The notes under the pieces are model-generated. The model made no database searches and was not told where the DNA came from. It worked only from the letters and a program-made list of their open reading frames with translations. Source: Legionellales bacterium (GTDB lineage: Bacteria; Pseudomonadota; Gammaproteobacteria; Legionellales; Legionellaceae). Taken from it: a DNA stretch of 64,000 nucleotides. Position numbers and translations under genes: made by a program. Location: assembly GCA_026399195.1 (NCBI GenBank), contig JAPLRK010000070.1, forward strand, positions 26,520 through 90,519, in the 5' to 3' direction. Below, piece by piece: positions 50,613 to 58,922 of the stretch (its first letter is position 1; every line of letters begins with the position of its first letter).

Positions 50613-50978
50613 TTATCTTGAAAGAAATTGCAGGGTCACTTGCTGGGGTGAGCCTTTGTTTGCCTCCCAAGGTCGTGAGTAATTGAAGAGCATTTGGGTC
50701 GTTGTGGGATAATTTTTTCCATTGATCAAGGCAAAAGTAAACGTCATTTTCCCTCCCTGACCTATGAGCCTAGTCTTAGGAGCCACATAATGACTGCCCG
50801 TAAGTTTAAAGCGGTTTTTGTCAAAACTCGTCACAGTCCATTGATAACCTGTGGTTGGATTTGAAGCCAAGGTCACTTCAAACTGCGGCTTACTGCCATT
50901 GACTTGAAACGTCAGGGGTGCTGCAGCATAACTACCAAAAGCACAAAGGATCAGCACTACAAATAAAGCCCTTTTCAT
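50613..50978 (-). CDS. Chagasin-family (I42) cysteine protease inhibitor
   Basis: Secreted inhibitor of papain-like cysteine proteases. It has a signal peptide (about residues 1-20, ending SYAAA) and all three loops of the fold: NPTTGYQW (40-47), a GxGG-type IGQGGKM, and SRPWEANKG. Length (121 residues) is right. I42 proteins occur in intracellular parasites and in bacteria; here the target (own or host protease) is unknown. The second ATG at 50978 is favoured by a GGGGAGG five bases upstream. Confidence 0.87.
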   Translation of the reverse strand: MKRALFVVLILCAFGSYAAAPLTFQVNGSKPQFEVTLASNPTTGYQWTVTSFDKNRFKLTGSHYVAPKTRLIGQGGKMTFTFALINGKNYPTTTQMLFNYSRPWEANKGSPQQVTLQFLSR

Positions 50979-50997
50979 CATGACCTCCCCTAAATTA

Positions 50998-51028
50998 GAA
51001 CAACACTGAAACCGTTGCAGTGTTGTTC
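50998..51028. terminator. Perfect 11-bp inverted repeat between two small genes
   Basis: GAACAACACTG (50998-51008) and its exact complement (51018-51028) are separated by nine bases. It lies 9 bases after the stop of the Cys/His-rich gene and about 20 bases before the chagasin-like start. A T-tract is lacking on both strands, so it may attenuate or stabilise RNA rather than terminate. Confidence 0.55.
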
Positions 51029-51037
51029 ATTAACGGT

Positions 51038-51325
51038 CTATTTCTTAGACTTATTCGCAGGTTTCTTAGCTTCATTGCCTTCTGTAGAATCCTTATCACC
51101 ACAATGATCCATAGAATGGCAATGATTGTCATGGTGATGCGCATGGCAACAAAACTGTCGATAACAACACATGACACCACCCACCAAAAACATGGCAATA
51201 ATACCAAAAGTGTTGCATGTGATGATGGTTAAGAAAGTTGCAATAATCAATAAAATAAGCCCTAGAAGCTCATGGCGATAATCCCAGCAACAAGCTGTGA
51301 TTCGGCAATATTTTGAATCTTTCAT
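51038..51325 (-). CDS. Cys/His-rich small membrane protein
   Basis: A 95-residue protein with two hydrophobic segments (ELLGLILLIIATFLTIITC and the next, FGIIAMFLVGGVMCC). They are followed by a Cys/His cluster, CCYRQFCCHAHHHDNHCHSM, and a lysine-rich tail. The cluster could bind metal; no family is recognised. The start at the second ATG (51325) is favoured by AAGGAGGA. It is transcribed toward the chagasin-like gene, separated by a perfect hairpin. Confidence 0.62.
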   Translation of the reverse strand: MKDSKYCRITACCWDYRHELLGLILLIIATFLTIITCNTFGIIAMFLVGGVMCCYRQFCCHAHHHDNHCHSMDHCGDKDSTEGNEAKKPANKSKK

Positions 51326-51451
51326 CATTCCTCCTTGAGTCATTTCAATAGTTTCATTCAATCAGCCATGATGGGCTAATCTTACTACTCTATCCTTTCG
51401 AAGAAATTTCTGCAATATGCCATGGTTCATACGCCCATGTGGAGCCCACTG

Positions 51452-51478
51452 TTGCTGATGTCTTATTTATGATATACT
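51452..51478 (+). promoter_or_regulatory. Candidate extended -10 promoter
   Basis: TGATATACT (51470-51478) reads as an extended -10 (TGnTATACT). TTGCTG lies at 51452-51457, a short 15-base spacing. It is 50 bases upstream of the ATG at 51528. A similar TATACT box precedes the other giant effector-like gene. Confidence 0.45.
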
Positions 51479-51527
51479 TGTGTATTTTCTTGCAATTATA
51501 CTGTGCGCCCCAATTGATGGAGATACT

Positions 51528-51896
51528 ATGCACCTTGAAGATTTAGGCCGACCGTTTTTAGATAGAGTCAAACAATTGACCCGTGAATCGCGTCAAAGGC
51601 GCGCTGAAGACAAAATGAATCAAACCATTCGTATCAGAGATTTGGTGGCGATCGCCGCATCCGATCAAAATTGTGGTGAGCTAGAGCCGTTCCCATCCCT
51701 TTATTCTCGGGAGCTTGAGGATTTGATAAGGCTTAGAGCTCACCTTGGCTTTTTATTTGATTTGGTGGCAGCAGATCACCGAGCGAACTATTGTACCCTC
51801 AACAAGTCTGGTCGTTATCAATTGAAAGAAACACACCTCAATGACATCACCCGCTTATCCACCGCAGAGTTTTTTTTTACACTAAAGTACCCTTAA
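51528..51896 (+). CDS. N-terminal part of second large effector-like protein, out of frame with the rest
   Basis: A 122-residue frame starting at an ATG with GGAG eight bases upstream. It runs through a T9 run (51870-51878) and ends 16 bases later. The following 711-residue frame continues backwards to the T run as YTKVPLTFEELALLVRDIEK. One extra T joins the two into about 848 residues, with sequence AEFFFYTKVP at the joint. The N-terminal part is helical and charged, with no signal peptide or known domain. Confidence 0.7.
   Translation: MHLEDLGRPFLDRVKQLTRESRQRRAEDKMNQTIRIRDLVAIAASDQNCGELEPFPSLYSRELEDLIRLRAHLGFLFDLVAADHRANYCTLNKSGRYQLKETHLNDITRLSTAEFFFTLKYP
51870..51878 (+). other. T9 run at a -1 frame change (candidate slippage site)
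   Basis: GAG TTT TTT TTT ACA reads the upstream frame to a stop at 51894-51896. The long downstream frame needs one more T (or a -1 slip). A T9 run at 62048-62056 in the GGDEF-EAL gene is read straight through, so the run length alone is not a problem for this assembly. Confidence 0.6.
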
Positions 51897-51937
51897 CCTT
51901 TGAAGAATTAGCATTACTTGTTCGCGATATTGAGAAG

Positions 51938-54073
51938 ATGGCGCTAAGAAAATTAGAGCCAAACGTCCATGTTTTGTTAAGTTCGTTTGCAGTTCGTGGG
52001 CGATGTACCGTTCGAATGATCTCTTCACCCGCCTCTATTCGAGATAGAGAAAAGGTTCTCTCGATGTCACAACTTTTGATAGTGACGACAGCTGAAAAGA
52101 CTTATTTGGGTTTTAAAAATGCTGCAGATGGTTATGAAGAAAAACCTATTGAAGACAAATCTATCCTAACTTTTCTAAAAGCTTATTTGCCCGGTGAGCA
52201 GATCCATTTCACCCCTCATGCAGATCAGATCAATGCCCTCTTGAGTGATGATTTAAAACTCGACACACCGCTGTTGAATATGGTGCTTTATGTAGAAGGT
52301 GGCACCCCCCCCGTGATTCATAGCTTTATAAAAAATACGGCGTCTGAAATTGATTATAGATATATTGACTCGAACCTGCCCCTGAGGCTCTTTTCCAATG
52401 GCCGTGCATCGGATGATTTCATCTCGCACCCTGAGTTCACAGCGGGAATGGGATGCGTCTTGCCCAGCAACGGGTTTTTTGAATTTAAAACGCAAGGGGG
52501 AGCACGTTGCTCACAAGCTGTAGATATTTGTTTTGATCACCACACCCAACATGCTCTCAAGTTGTTTCTTCGGCGAGTGCTCAAAGAAACCACCCCCATG
52601 GATCACTTGCCAATACAAGTTGAGCATTGCATCACGTCTAACTCGATCAGCCCCTATCATGAGCATGGGTTATCTCCCCGAATGCTACATGTAGATCCTC
52701 AAAGAAATCCAAACTACCCGTATCCTGCGCGCTTTGGATCACATCTATTAACAGAACAAGATCTAAAAAATTTGGTTCGAAAAAAATTCAATCGAATGAC
52801 TTTTTTGGAAAGAGACATCGGATACGTCATTTTTAATCCACCCTTTGGCCGGGATTATATGGTAGATGTTTTAGAGGCAAGGCCTACTATGCGGTACCGT
52901 GATGTCTTTGATGGGATGATAGACCATTACAACACAAGGGTTCGAGATAGATTGACGTTTTTTAGATCTCCGGTGATAACAGTTCCAGAAGAGCTATCCT
53001 ACTGGGAGCTCTTTTTTAATCTCGACAAATATCCCCAATCGTTCAAGAGTGACAAAGAAATAGAATTGATGACTCAAATGCTCTGGCTAAATGACAGAGC
53101 CGGGTACACTCTGTTGGAAAGATGTATTCGCATCATGCGCCAGAAAACCTTAACGACGATGTTGCTTCTCTTGACGCCCGATGATTTGGAAAAAGCAATG
53201 ATGAAAAAAAATGCTTTGGGAGAACCTCTCCTGTTTGCAGTCCTCAATCGTGCAGAGTCTGTTATCCAAAAATCTCTCTCCTTGAAAACGTTGCCAGAAC
53301 GAATCTCGTTGTTGCATGTCAAAAATAAGCACCACCAATCCCTTCTAGAAATGTGCTTATATAGACGAGATATCATAAAAGCTCTCCTTCTAGATGAGCC
53401 AATAGTGGACCTATTACCGAACCTATTGACGACAGCAAGCGATCTCAGAGACTTCCTCAAAACCCTCTCCCAGACGGATATCAACCGACTGTTTCCTCGT
53501 CTTCAAACGAGGATCATCCCTCTCATAGATTCACGCGTATCTTTGGTGTTGGTGCTGCAGTATCTCCCGGTTGAACATCAAAGACAGCTCTGTCGAGCCA
53601 TGTTTGATGATTTCCCTCGATGGCTTTGTACCCGATCAGATATCACTTCGGTCTATCAGTTACTTCAGATAGAAGATCGAGGGATCCTCCTTGACTCACT
53701 GAATAGAGACAAGAAGTTGGGATCACTGGTGAACACGCGATATGATTTTAAAAAATTACTGGATCAAACACCAACTTCTCACCATCTCTTGATCTTAGAG
53801 GCCATCACCCTTGAAAAGCGCTGGGAACTTTTGGTTCTATCGACAATCCATTTGAAGACCATCCTCGCGTCTATCCCCAAACCATTACGTCAGTATCCAG
53901 CCATCGTCGCCCTGAAACAACTGTATTTATTAGAACCCGCTAAGTCTCTCGTTTCCTTCAAAATCAAAAAGGCCCTCCCTTCTGGTGAGGCGCTGGCTCA
54001 AAGATTAAAAAAAGAAACAAGAGAAGCCAATTCACCGGAAACGGTATCCCGCGAAGGTCCCACACCTTCCTAA
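51938..54073 (+). CDS. Large helical-repeat protein, candidate effector (main frame)
   Basis: The 711-residue main frame of the split gene. Its first ATG (51938) has no good ribosome site, supporting translation from 51528 through a frame change. N-terminal half: a module with [52 protein letters not shown] and [12 protein letters not shown], resembling a module I associate with Legionella hypothetical effectors. C-terminal half: LxxLL-type helical repeats with ankyrin-like stretches ([32 protein letters not shown]). The end is polar and charged ([14 protein letters not shown]), as in Dot/Icm substrates. No enzymatic motif recognised. Confidence 0.62.
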   Translation: MALRKLEPNVHVLLSSFAVRGRCTVRMISSPASIRDREKVLSMSQLLIVTTAEKTYLGFKNAADGYEEKPIEDKSILTFLKAYLPGEQIHFTPHADQINALLSDDLKLDTPLLNMVLYVEGGTPPVIHSFIKNTASEIDYRYIDSNLPLRLFSNGRASDDFISHPEFTAGMGCVLPSNGFFEFKTQGGARCSQAVDICFDHHTQHALKLFLRRVLKETTPMDHLPIQVEHCITSNSISPYHEHGLSPRMLHVDPQRNPNYPYPARFGSHLLTEQDLKNLVRKKFNRMTFLERDIGYVIFNPPFGRDYMVDVLEARPTMRYRDVFDGMIDHYNTRVRDRLTFFRSPVITVPEELSYWELFFNLDKYPQSFKSDKEIELMTQMLWLNDRAGYTLLERCIRIMRQKTLTTMLLLLTPDDLEKAMMKKNALGEPLLFAVLNRAESVIQKSLSLKTLPERISLLHVKNKHHQSLLEMCLYRRDIIKALLLDEPIVDLLPNLLTTASDLRDFLKTLSQTDINRLFPRLQTRIIPLIDSRVSLVLVLQYLPVEHQRQLCRAMFDDFPRWLCTRSDITSVYQLLQIEDRGILLDSLNRDKKLGSLVNTRYDFKKLLDQTPTSHHLLILEAITLEKRWELLVLSTIHLKTILASIPKPLRQYPAIVALKQLYLLEPAKSLVSFKIKKALPSGEALAQRLKKETREANSPETVSREGPTPS

Positions 54074-54116
54074 TAAACCCATGCTATACTGCGCATATTT
54101 ACGCATCGAGGTTCTC

Positions 54117-54383
54117 ATGTCACGATCTATTTTTTGTATGAAACTCAATCATAACGCCGAAGGAATGGATGCCCCCCCCTTCCCAGGTCCTCTTGGCGAG
54201 CGTATTTTTAATCACATCTCAAAAGAAGGCTGGAGCATGTGGATAACTCATCAAACAATGCTCATCAATGAATACCGCCTCAGTTTAATGGATCCCAAAT
54301 CTCGTGACTATCTTCGCAATGAAATGGACAAATTCTTCTTTGGAGAAGGTTCAGAAAAACCATCTGGATATAAAACTTCTTGA
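54117..54383 (+). CDS. yggX: Probable Fe(2+)-trafficking protein YggX
   Basis: Small protein of 88 residues that protects iron-sulfur enzymes from oxidation. Starting at 54117 it reads [20 protein letters not shown], with the conserved Cys7, then [20 protein letters not shown] and [16 protein letters not shown], all family signatures. It lies between the split effector-like gene and tRNA-Phe. Confidence 0.94.
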   Translation: MSRSIFCMKLNHNAEGMDAPPFPGPLGERIFNHISKEGWSMWITHQTMLINEYRLSLMDPKSRDYLRNEMDKFFFGEGSEKPSGYKTS

Positions 54384-54419
54384 CTCCAAACGATTCTCGG
54401 AGTCTAATACCGGCTGTTT

Positions 54420-54495
54420 GGCCAGATAGCTCAGTCGGTAGAGCAAAGGACTGAAAATCCTTGTGTCGCTGGTTCGATTCCAGCTCTGGCCACCA
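54420..54495 (+). tRNA. tRNA-Phe (GAA anticodon)
   Basis: A complete 76-base cloverleaf. The acceptor GGCCAGA pairs with TCTGGCC; the D arm has AGCTCAGTCGGTAGAGC; the anticodon stem AAGGA/TCCTT surrounds CTGAAAA with anticodon GAA; the T arm GCTGG/CCAGC contains TTCGATT. CCA is encoded. The following 267 bases hold a GTTGGGCCCATGGTCCAAC inverted repeat and nothing else recognised. Confidence 0.97.
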
Positions 54496-54762
54496 TGTAT
54501 ACCAAAAGGTTCATAAGTTTTAAAGAAATTTCATTACAAGTCATGTAGACGCAATGTAGCAAGCGTAGGTTGGGCCCATGGTCCAACATTCATCTCTCTC
54601 CAAAATTCCGTAGATTAAATTCATCACTACAATTCCCGTTTTTTGATAGAGCACATGCTTGAACAAATCTAGGTTGCTCCTGGGATTACAACTCTTCGAT
54701 AAAACAGTGGTTTTCATCAAAGATTTCGAGTAAGGATAGCGGCCGATCCTTCGCTCAGAATT

Positions 54763-56028
54763 TTATTCCATCATGTAAGAGGATTTGTTTTTGTTTTTTC
54801 TTGATTGATGTATCGGGCGAACTTCAGCCCAGTACATCCACATAAGCGAAACCCATACCACGCCGAACATCAGCATAAAAGCAGAGGACCGAATATCAGT
54901 AAGGTCAACCAACACACCGAAAAAAATGGGCATGAAGAAACCACCCAGACCGCCCGCCAATCCAACCACACCAGAGATTACGCCAATATTATTCGGATAG
55001 TCATCGGCGATATATTTAAAGACTGAAGCTTTCCCCATTGCGAAAGCAATGCCCATGGTGAACATGATGATGGTGAACGAAATCGGACCAAGCCCTAGAT
55101 GAAACGTTTTAGGACCACTGATGGTATGGATGATTATTTCCGTCTGCGGGTACGATAAAAAAAACAGACATACTAGAGCTACCCACATGACCCACCAAGT
55201 GACCGTGTGCGCACCAAATTTATCTGATAAATGTCCGCCAATCGCCCGAAGCATCCCTCCTGGGATACTGAATGCTGCCGCCATTAATGCTGCGGTCTTG
55301 AGGTCAAAACCATATTCTGCAATATAATATTTTGTCATCCATAATGCCAATGCCACGTAGCCTCCAAAGACAATGGAATAATACTGGCTGTAACGCCAAA
55401 CAGCCGGATCTTTGAGTGCTATAAGTTGATCGCGTATGGTGACTGTTTTACTTACGCGATGACTGGGATCAGAGTAGGTCAAAAACCAGAATAAGATCGC
55501 AGTGATCGTCATCAACACTGCATAAATTTGCGGCACCATCTTCCAACCATAAGCAACAACAATGCTAGGAGCTATGAGTTTAGTGAGTGCGGCACCCGTA
55601 TTACCCGCGCCAAAAATGCCCATCGCAAGACCTTGTTGATTTTTTGAAAACCAGCGCGCGCAATAAGCAATCCCCACCGTAAATGATCCACCGGCAATAC
55701 CAACAAACAGTCCTATCAGCAGAAATTGCCAAAATTCAGTTGCAAGTGAAATCATCCATATGGGTAGAATGGTGGAAACCATGAGTACAAAAAATACAAT
55801 CCGACCGCCCAATCTATCTGTCCACATGCCCAGTGGCAGTCTGATTAAAGAGCCCGTTAGTACTGGCATGGCGATCAATAGTCCAAATTGCGTTTCATTA
55901 AGACCTAATGATTGCGTGATTGGAATGCCAATCACGGCAAACATCATCCAGATCATGAAGCACACGGTAAATGCCAACGTACTCATGATAACCACCGACC
56001 ATGCCTTGTATTGCTTTGTGGTTAGCAT
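54763..56028 (-). CDS. NarK-type MFS transporter
   Basis: Major facilitator of 421 residues with about 12 TM helices, resembling nitrate/nitrite porters. GSLIRLPLGMWTDRLGG is the MFS loop motif and GIAGGSFTVGIAYCARWF and GVISGVVGLAGGLGGFFMP resemble the NarK nitrate signature regions. I start it at 56028 (second of two ATGs, AGGA five bases upstream); longer N-termini are possible. No nitrate reductase or nitrite reductase is in the window, so the substrate is unproven. It is 173 bases downstream of the prenyltransferase gene, and AT-rich sequence upstream could hold its own promoter. Confidence 0.8.
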   Translation of the reverse strand: MLTTKQYKAWSVVIMSTLAFTVCFMIWMMFAVIGIPITQSLGLNETQFGLLIAMPVLTGSLIRLPLGMWTDRLGGRIVFFVLMVSTILPIWMISLATEFWQFLLIGLFVGIAGGSFTVGIAYCARWFSKNQQGLAMGIFGAGNTGAALTKLIAPSIVVAYGWKMVPQIYAVLMTITAILFWFLTYSDPSHRVSKTVTIRDQLIALKDPAVWRYSQYYSIVFGGYVALALWMTKYYIAEYGFDLKTAALMAAAFSIPGGMLRAIGGHLSDKFGAHTVTWWVMWVALVCLFFLSYPQTEIIIHTISGPKTFHLGLGPISFTIIMFTMGIAFAMGKASVFKYIADDYPNNIGVISGVVGLAGGLGGFFMPIFFGVLVDLTDIRSSAFMLMFGVVWVSLMWMYWAEVRPIHQSRKNKNKSSYMME

Positions 56029-56201
56029 CATTATCCTAAGCTTCCTCAACATCATTTGATATGCTCTATAATAATACATTTTCGACATCTTGTCACAATC
56101 TATCGTCTATCGTCGAATAATGCACGGCCAGAGGTATTTTTTACTCACAGTGCGAGTATTAAGGGTCGGGAGTTCTCAACGTGGAGTTCCTTAGACAGAG
56201 A

Positions 56202-57110
56202 TCAGCCCAGGTAGATTTTTGCGGCAGTTAAGATCAACATCCAAAGCGGATAGTAGCAGGCACTATTGAAAAGTCCTAAAGCGGCAGTATGACTTCCTGA
56301 GCGAAAAAGTTTGTAAGCAGGCATCATCAATATCACCAAACTTGAAAGCAGCACAATGAGCAACCAAAATAAGTTGAATGCATTGGGGAGGCTGGTTAAA
56401 AACCCTAGAGTGACGAGAATAGACAGCGATAAACTACCAAAGATGATTATTCCAGCCGTCTTGAGTCCATATTGGATGGGAAACGTTTTGGCATGAACAG
56501 CTCTATCTTGGGCGATGTCAACCCAATCGGCCGGAATGTTTTGGCCGCCGATTTCCCAAAGGAAAATAGACAGGAACAGTAACAATAACAGAGTGGGATT
56601 TGGGGTGCTGTCTACTGCATAAATGGAAGCAATTGGTCCACAGGATTTGACTATCCCGCTTAATATGATTCGAAGCGCACTTTTTTTGAAAAGAAGACAA
56701 TAAGAAATCTCACAAATAGCGCCGAAAGCCAAAATCCAGATGGTGAATGGGTTCAGTGCATAAGCGCCAACCAACGCAATTAAAAGCAAGCCGAATACCC
56801 AAAAAAAAGAGGCTTTAAAACTCAATTGACCTTTTGCCAGGGGATGTATTGTTAGGAGGGCATCAATATATCCTTCATGATTGGCCTTGGGTGTCAAGCT
56901 CTCTTTTTCACGATCGGTATAGCAATCAATCAGATCGTTCATGGCATAAATCGCCAGATAAGCAGAAGTTGCTGTGAGTAGCCCAAGCAAGGTTACCCTC
57001 ATTGAGGGAAAGGTTCCCAACCATGCCAAAGCGCAAAAGGCAGGAAGTGCTACATCTAAAAGACTATGGGGAAACCGAGATAACCCAAGTAATTTGCGAA
57101 GAAGATTCAT
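56202..57110 (-). CDS. UbiA-family prenyltransferase
   Basis: Intramembrane aromatic or polyol prenyltransferase with about nine TM helices. It has both aspartate-rich motifs: NDLIDCYTDREKE and DWVDIAQDRAVHAKTFP, which bind the prenyl diphosphate magnesium site. I start at 57110, where the ATG overlaps the methyltransferase stop as ATGA; the product is 302 residues. It is the last gene of a four-gene operon with a LuxS fusion, a sugar-phosphate cyclase and a methyltransferase. UbiA-family proteins also occur with cyclase and TIM-barrel proteins in ebo/edb clusters. Acceptor and prenyl donor are unknown. Confidence 0.82.
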   Translation of the reverse strand: MNLLRKLLGLSRFPHSLLDVALPAFCALAWLGTFPSMRVTLLGLLTATSAYLAIYAMNDLIDCYTDREKESLTPKANHEGYIDALLTIHPLAKGQLSFKASFFWVFGLLLIALVGAYALNPFTIWILAFGAICEISYCLLFKKSALRIILSGIVKSCGPIASIYAVDSTPNPTLLLLLFLSIFLWEIGGQNIPADWVDIAQDRAVHAKTFPIQYGLKTAGIIIFGSLSLSILVTLGFLTSLPNAFNLFWLLIVLLSSLVILMMPAYKLFRSGSHTAALGLFNSACYYPLWMLILTAAKIYLG

Positions 57111-57808
57111 GATTGAAAGGCTATGATGTAATTGATGTTTGCTTTCGGCGTAAGGGAAAAATTTTTGCTTATTGGATGATAACGAATCCCCGTGATTTCT
57201 TCTTTTTTTAAGCCAAATTGCTCTCCCCATTGCTCAAGTTCTGATGGTCGAATAAGTTTCTGATAGGAATGAGTGCCTTTAGGAAGGAGATGGAGTACCC
57301 TTTCGGCCAATAGGATGGCGCAGAAATAGGCTTTCCAAGTGCGATTGATGGTTGAGAAGAAAACAAAGCCGCCTGGTTTCAAGAGATTAACGCACGCCTT
57401 TATGATTTCATCAGGATGTGGGATGTGCTCAAGGACTTCCATGCACGTGATGACATCAAACGTTCCAGACTGAGACTCTGCCAACGCTTCTGCACTCATC
57501 AAACTATAATCGATGCTCAAATGATTCATTTCTGCATGATGTCTGGCAATGTTGATTACTTTACTGGAAAGATCTATACCATAGGTCTGAGCACCTGCTT
57601 TGGCTAATGCTTCCGCGAGGATCCCGCAACCACATCCGATGTCTAAAATCTTTTTATCTGCAACTGAAATGTGCTTTAAAATAAAGTTAAGTCGCAGGGG
57701 ATTAATGGCATGCAATGATTTCATCATCCCTTGGGGATCCCACCATTTGTTGGAAAGTTTAGAAAATTTTTCGATTTCAGCTAGATCGACATTATGTGAA
57801 ACAGACAT
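57107..57808 (-). CDS. ubiG: UbiG-like SAM-dependent O-methyltransferase
   Basis: Class I methyltransferase of 233 residues. The start (EIEKFSKLSNKWWDPQGMMK, SLHAINPLRLNFI) and the SAM motif ILDIGCGCGILAEALAKAGA follow ubiquinone O-methyltransferase UbiG closely. It has MEVLEHIPHPDEIIKA. An AAGGA ribosome site precedes the ATG; it overlaps the cyclase stop by 17 bases and the prenyltransferase start by 4. It could be the housekeeping UbiG, with the neighbours simply gathered around it, or a paralogue methylating the cluster product. Absence or presence of another UbiG in the genome would decide. Confidence 0.85.
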   Translation of the reverse strand: MSVSHNVDLAEIEKFSKLSNKWWDPQGMMKSLHAINPLRLNFILKHISVADKKILDIGCGCGILAEALAKAGAQTYGIDLSSKVINIARHHAEMNHLSIDYSLMSAEALAESQSGTFDVITCMEVLEHIPHPDEIIKACVNLLKPGGFVFFSTINRTWKAYFCAILLAERVLHLLPKGTHSYQKLIRPSELEQWGEQFGLKKEEITGIRYHPISKNFSLTPKANINYIIAFQS

Positions 57809-58922
57809 TTTTTTCCTTGGATAAAAAATTACAAACCGCCCTCAGATCAGATTCAGTGAGATCATTCGCAAATACACACTGACCAATTCCATTCGGCAAG
57901 GGAACATTTTGTTGGCCATCTCGATGATGGGTACGTTCGATCAAAGATTGAAGCATGATTTCAGGGGAAATATGTTGAAAATCAAGCGGAAGTTCCAACG
58001 TTTGAATCAAACTAAGAATTCGATTGAGCTCATCCCAAGAAAGCAAACGTTTCAGATAGGCTAAGGCAGAGCAAAGTACCACCCCAATGATTACCGCTTC
58101 TCCATGAAGCAAGGCCCCTTTGGCTTTCATTTCGAAGGCTGGGCTGAAAGTATGTCCAAAATCCAAGGTTCGTGCGAGATTATCTTCATACAAATTGGGC
58201 TCTAATAAGTTCACAATACCGGTGATGGATTTTTCAAGCAGGGCGAGCCCCTCTTCATTTTGAAAGTGGGCGTCGATCGATGCTTTTCCGCTCCGTTCAA
58301 GGTGTTCGAATAAAGATAGATCATTAACCACTGCAAGTTTTATAATTTCGGCTACGCCATTCAGAATTTGACGTTTGCTCAAGCTGGTTAAAAAAGTCCG
58401 ATCTAAGATAACTTTGAGCGGGGGCTCAAACGAGCCTAGACGATTTTTATGATCTTGGATATTTAAACCAGTCTTGATCCCAATGGCTGCATCAATATAA
58501 CCCATAAGCGTGGTTGGAATTTTAATATGCGGTACCCCACGTCGGTATGTGCTGGCGACAAATCCAACCAAATCTGTCAATACGCCACCGCCAATAGCAA
58601 GGATGGGCTCACTTCTTCGAGCAATGGGGAACTGTTCTAGGCTCCATAGAATGTCTTGATAGCCAGATAAGGATTTATTTTGCTCTCCAGCGACAAATCG
58701 AAGGATCTGGGTCTTGATGGTGTTGGCAGAAAAGTAATCCTCTATTTGCCTCTCATAAAGATCATAGACTGTACTATCCACCACGATAAATCGAGCAGAT
58801 CCCCGACCCAGGCCACCAGATAAAAGAATTGGATTTTCTGGATTAAAAAGGTCAATCGTGCTTTCGATGCTATAGTGTATGGGACGCGTGTAGTGAAGCT
58901 CCCAAGTTTTATGAGTCTTCAT
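57792..58922 (-). CDS. Sugar-phosphate cyclase of the EEVS/DDGS/EboD type (DHQ-synthase fold)
   Basis: A 376-residue NAD- and zinc-dependent cyclase. It shares the dehydroquinate-synthase fold but carries the signatures of sedoheptulose 7-phosphate cyclases: WELHYTRPIHYSIE at the start, GGGVLTDLVG (111-120), YRRGVPHIKIPTTL, KTGLNIQDHKNRLG, LLEPNLYEDNLARTLDFGHT and RDGQQNVPLPNGIG. Zinc ligands would be Glu192, His257 and His273. The true AroB at 30518-31627 has [11 protein letters not shown] and [13 protein letters not shown] instead. The likely product is a C7 cyclitol such as a valiolone or deoxygadusol precursor. The start overlaps the LuxS-fusion stop as ATGA. Exact subtype is not resolved. 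Confidence 0.82.
   Translation of the reverse strand: MKTHKTWELHYTRPIHYSIESTIDLFNPENPILLSGGLGRGSARFIVVDSTVYDLYERQIEDYFSANTIKTQILRFVAGEQNKSLSGYQDILWSLEQFPIARRSEPILAIGGGVLTDLVGFVASTYRRGVPHIKIPTTLMGYIDAAIGIKTGLNIQDHKNRLGSFEPPLKVILDRTFLTSLSKRQILNGVAEIIKLAVVNDLSLFEHLERSGKASIDAHFQNEEGLALLEKSITGIVNLLEPNLYEDNLARTLDFGHTFSPAFEMKAKGALLHGEAVIIGVVLCSALAYLKRLLSWDELNRILSLIQTLELPLDFQHISPEIMLQSLIERTHHRDGQQNVPLPNGIGQCVFANDLTESDLRAVCNFLSKEKNVCFT

Noticed and set aside
54540..54600. Mobile element end near GTTGGGCCCATGGTCCAAC
   Set aside because: Only a short imperfect inverted repeat; no transposase or target duplication.
57792..58922. Second aroB copy
   Set aside because: Its motifs (GGGVLTD, HKNRLG) are those of other sugar-phosphate cyclases, and a true AroB is present at 30518-31627.
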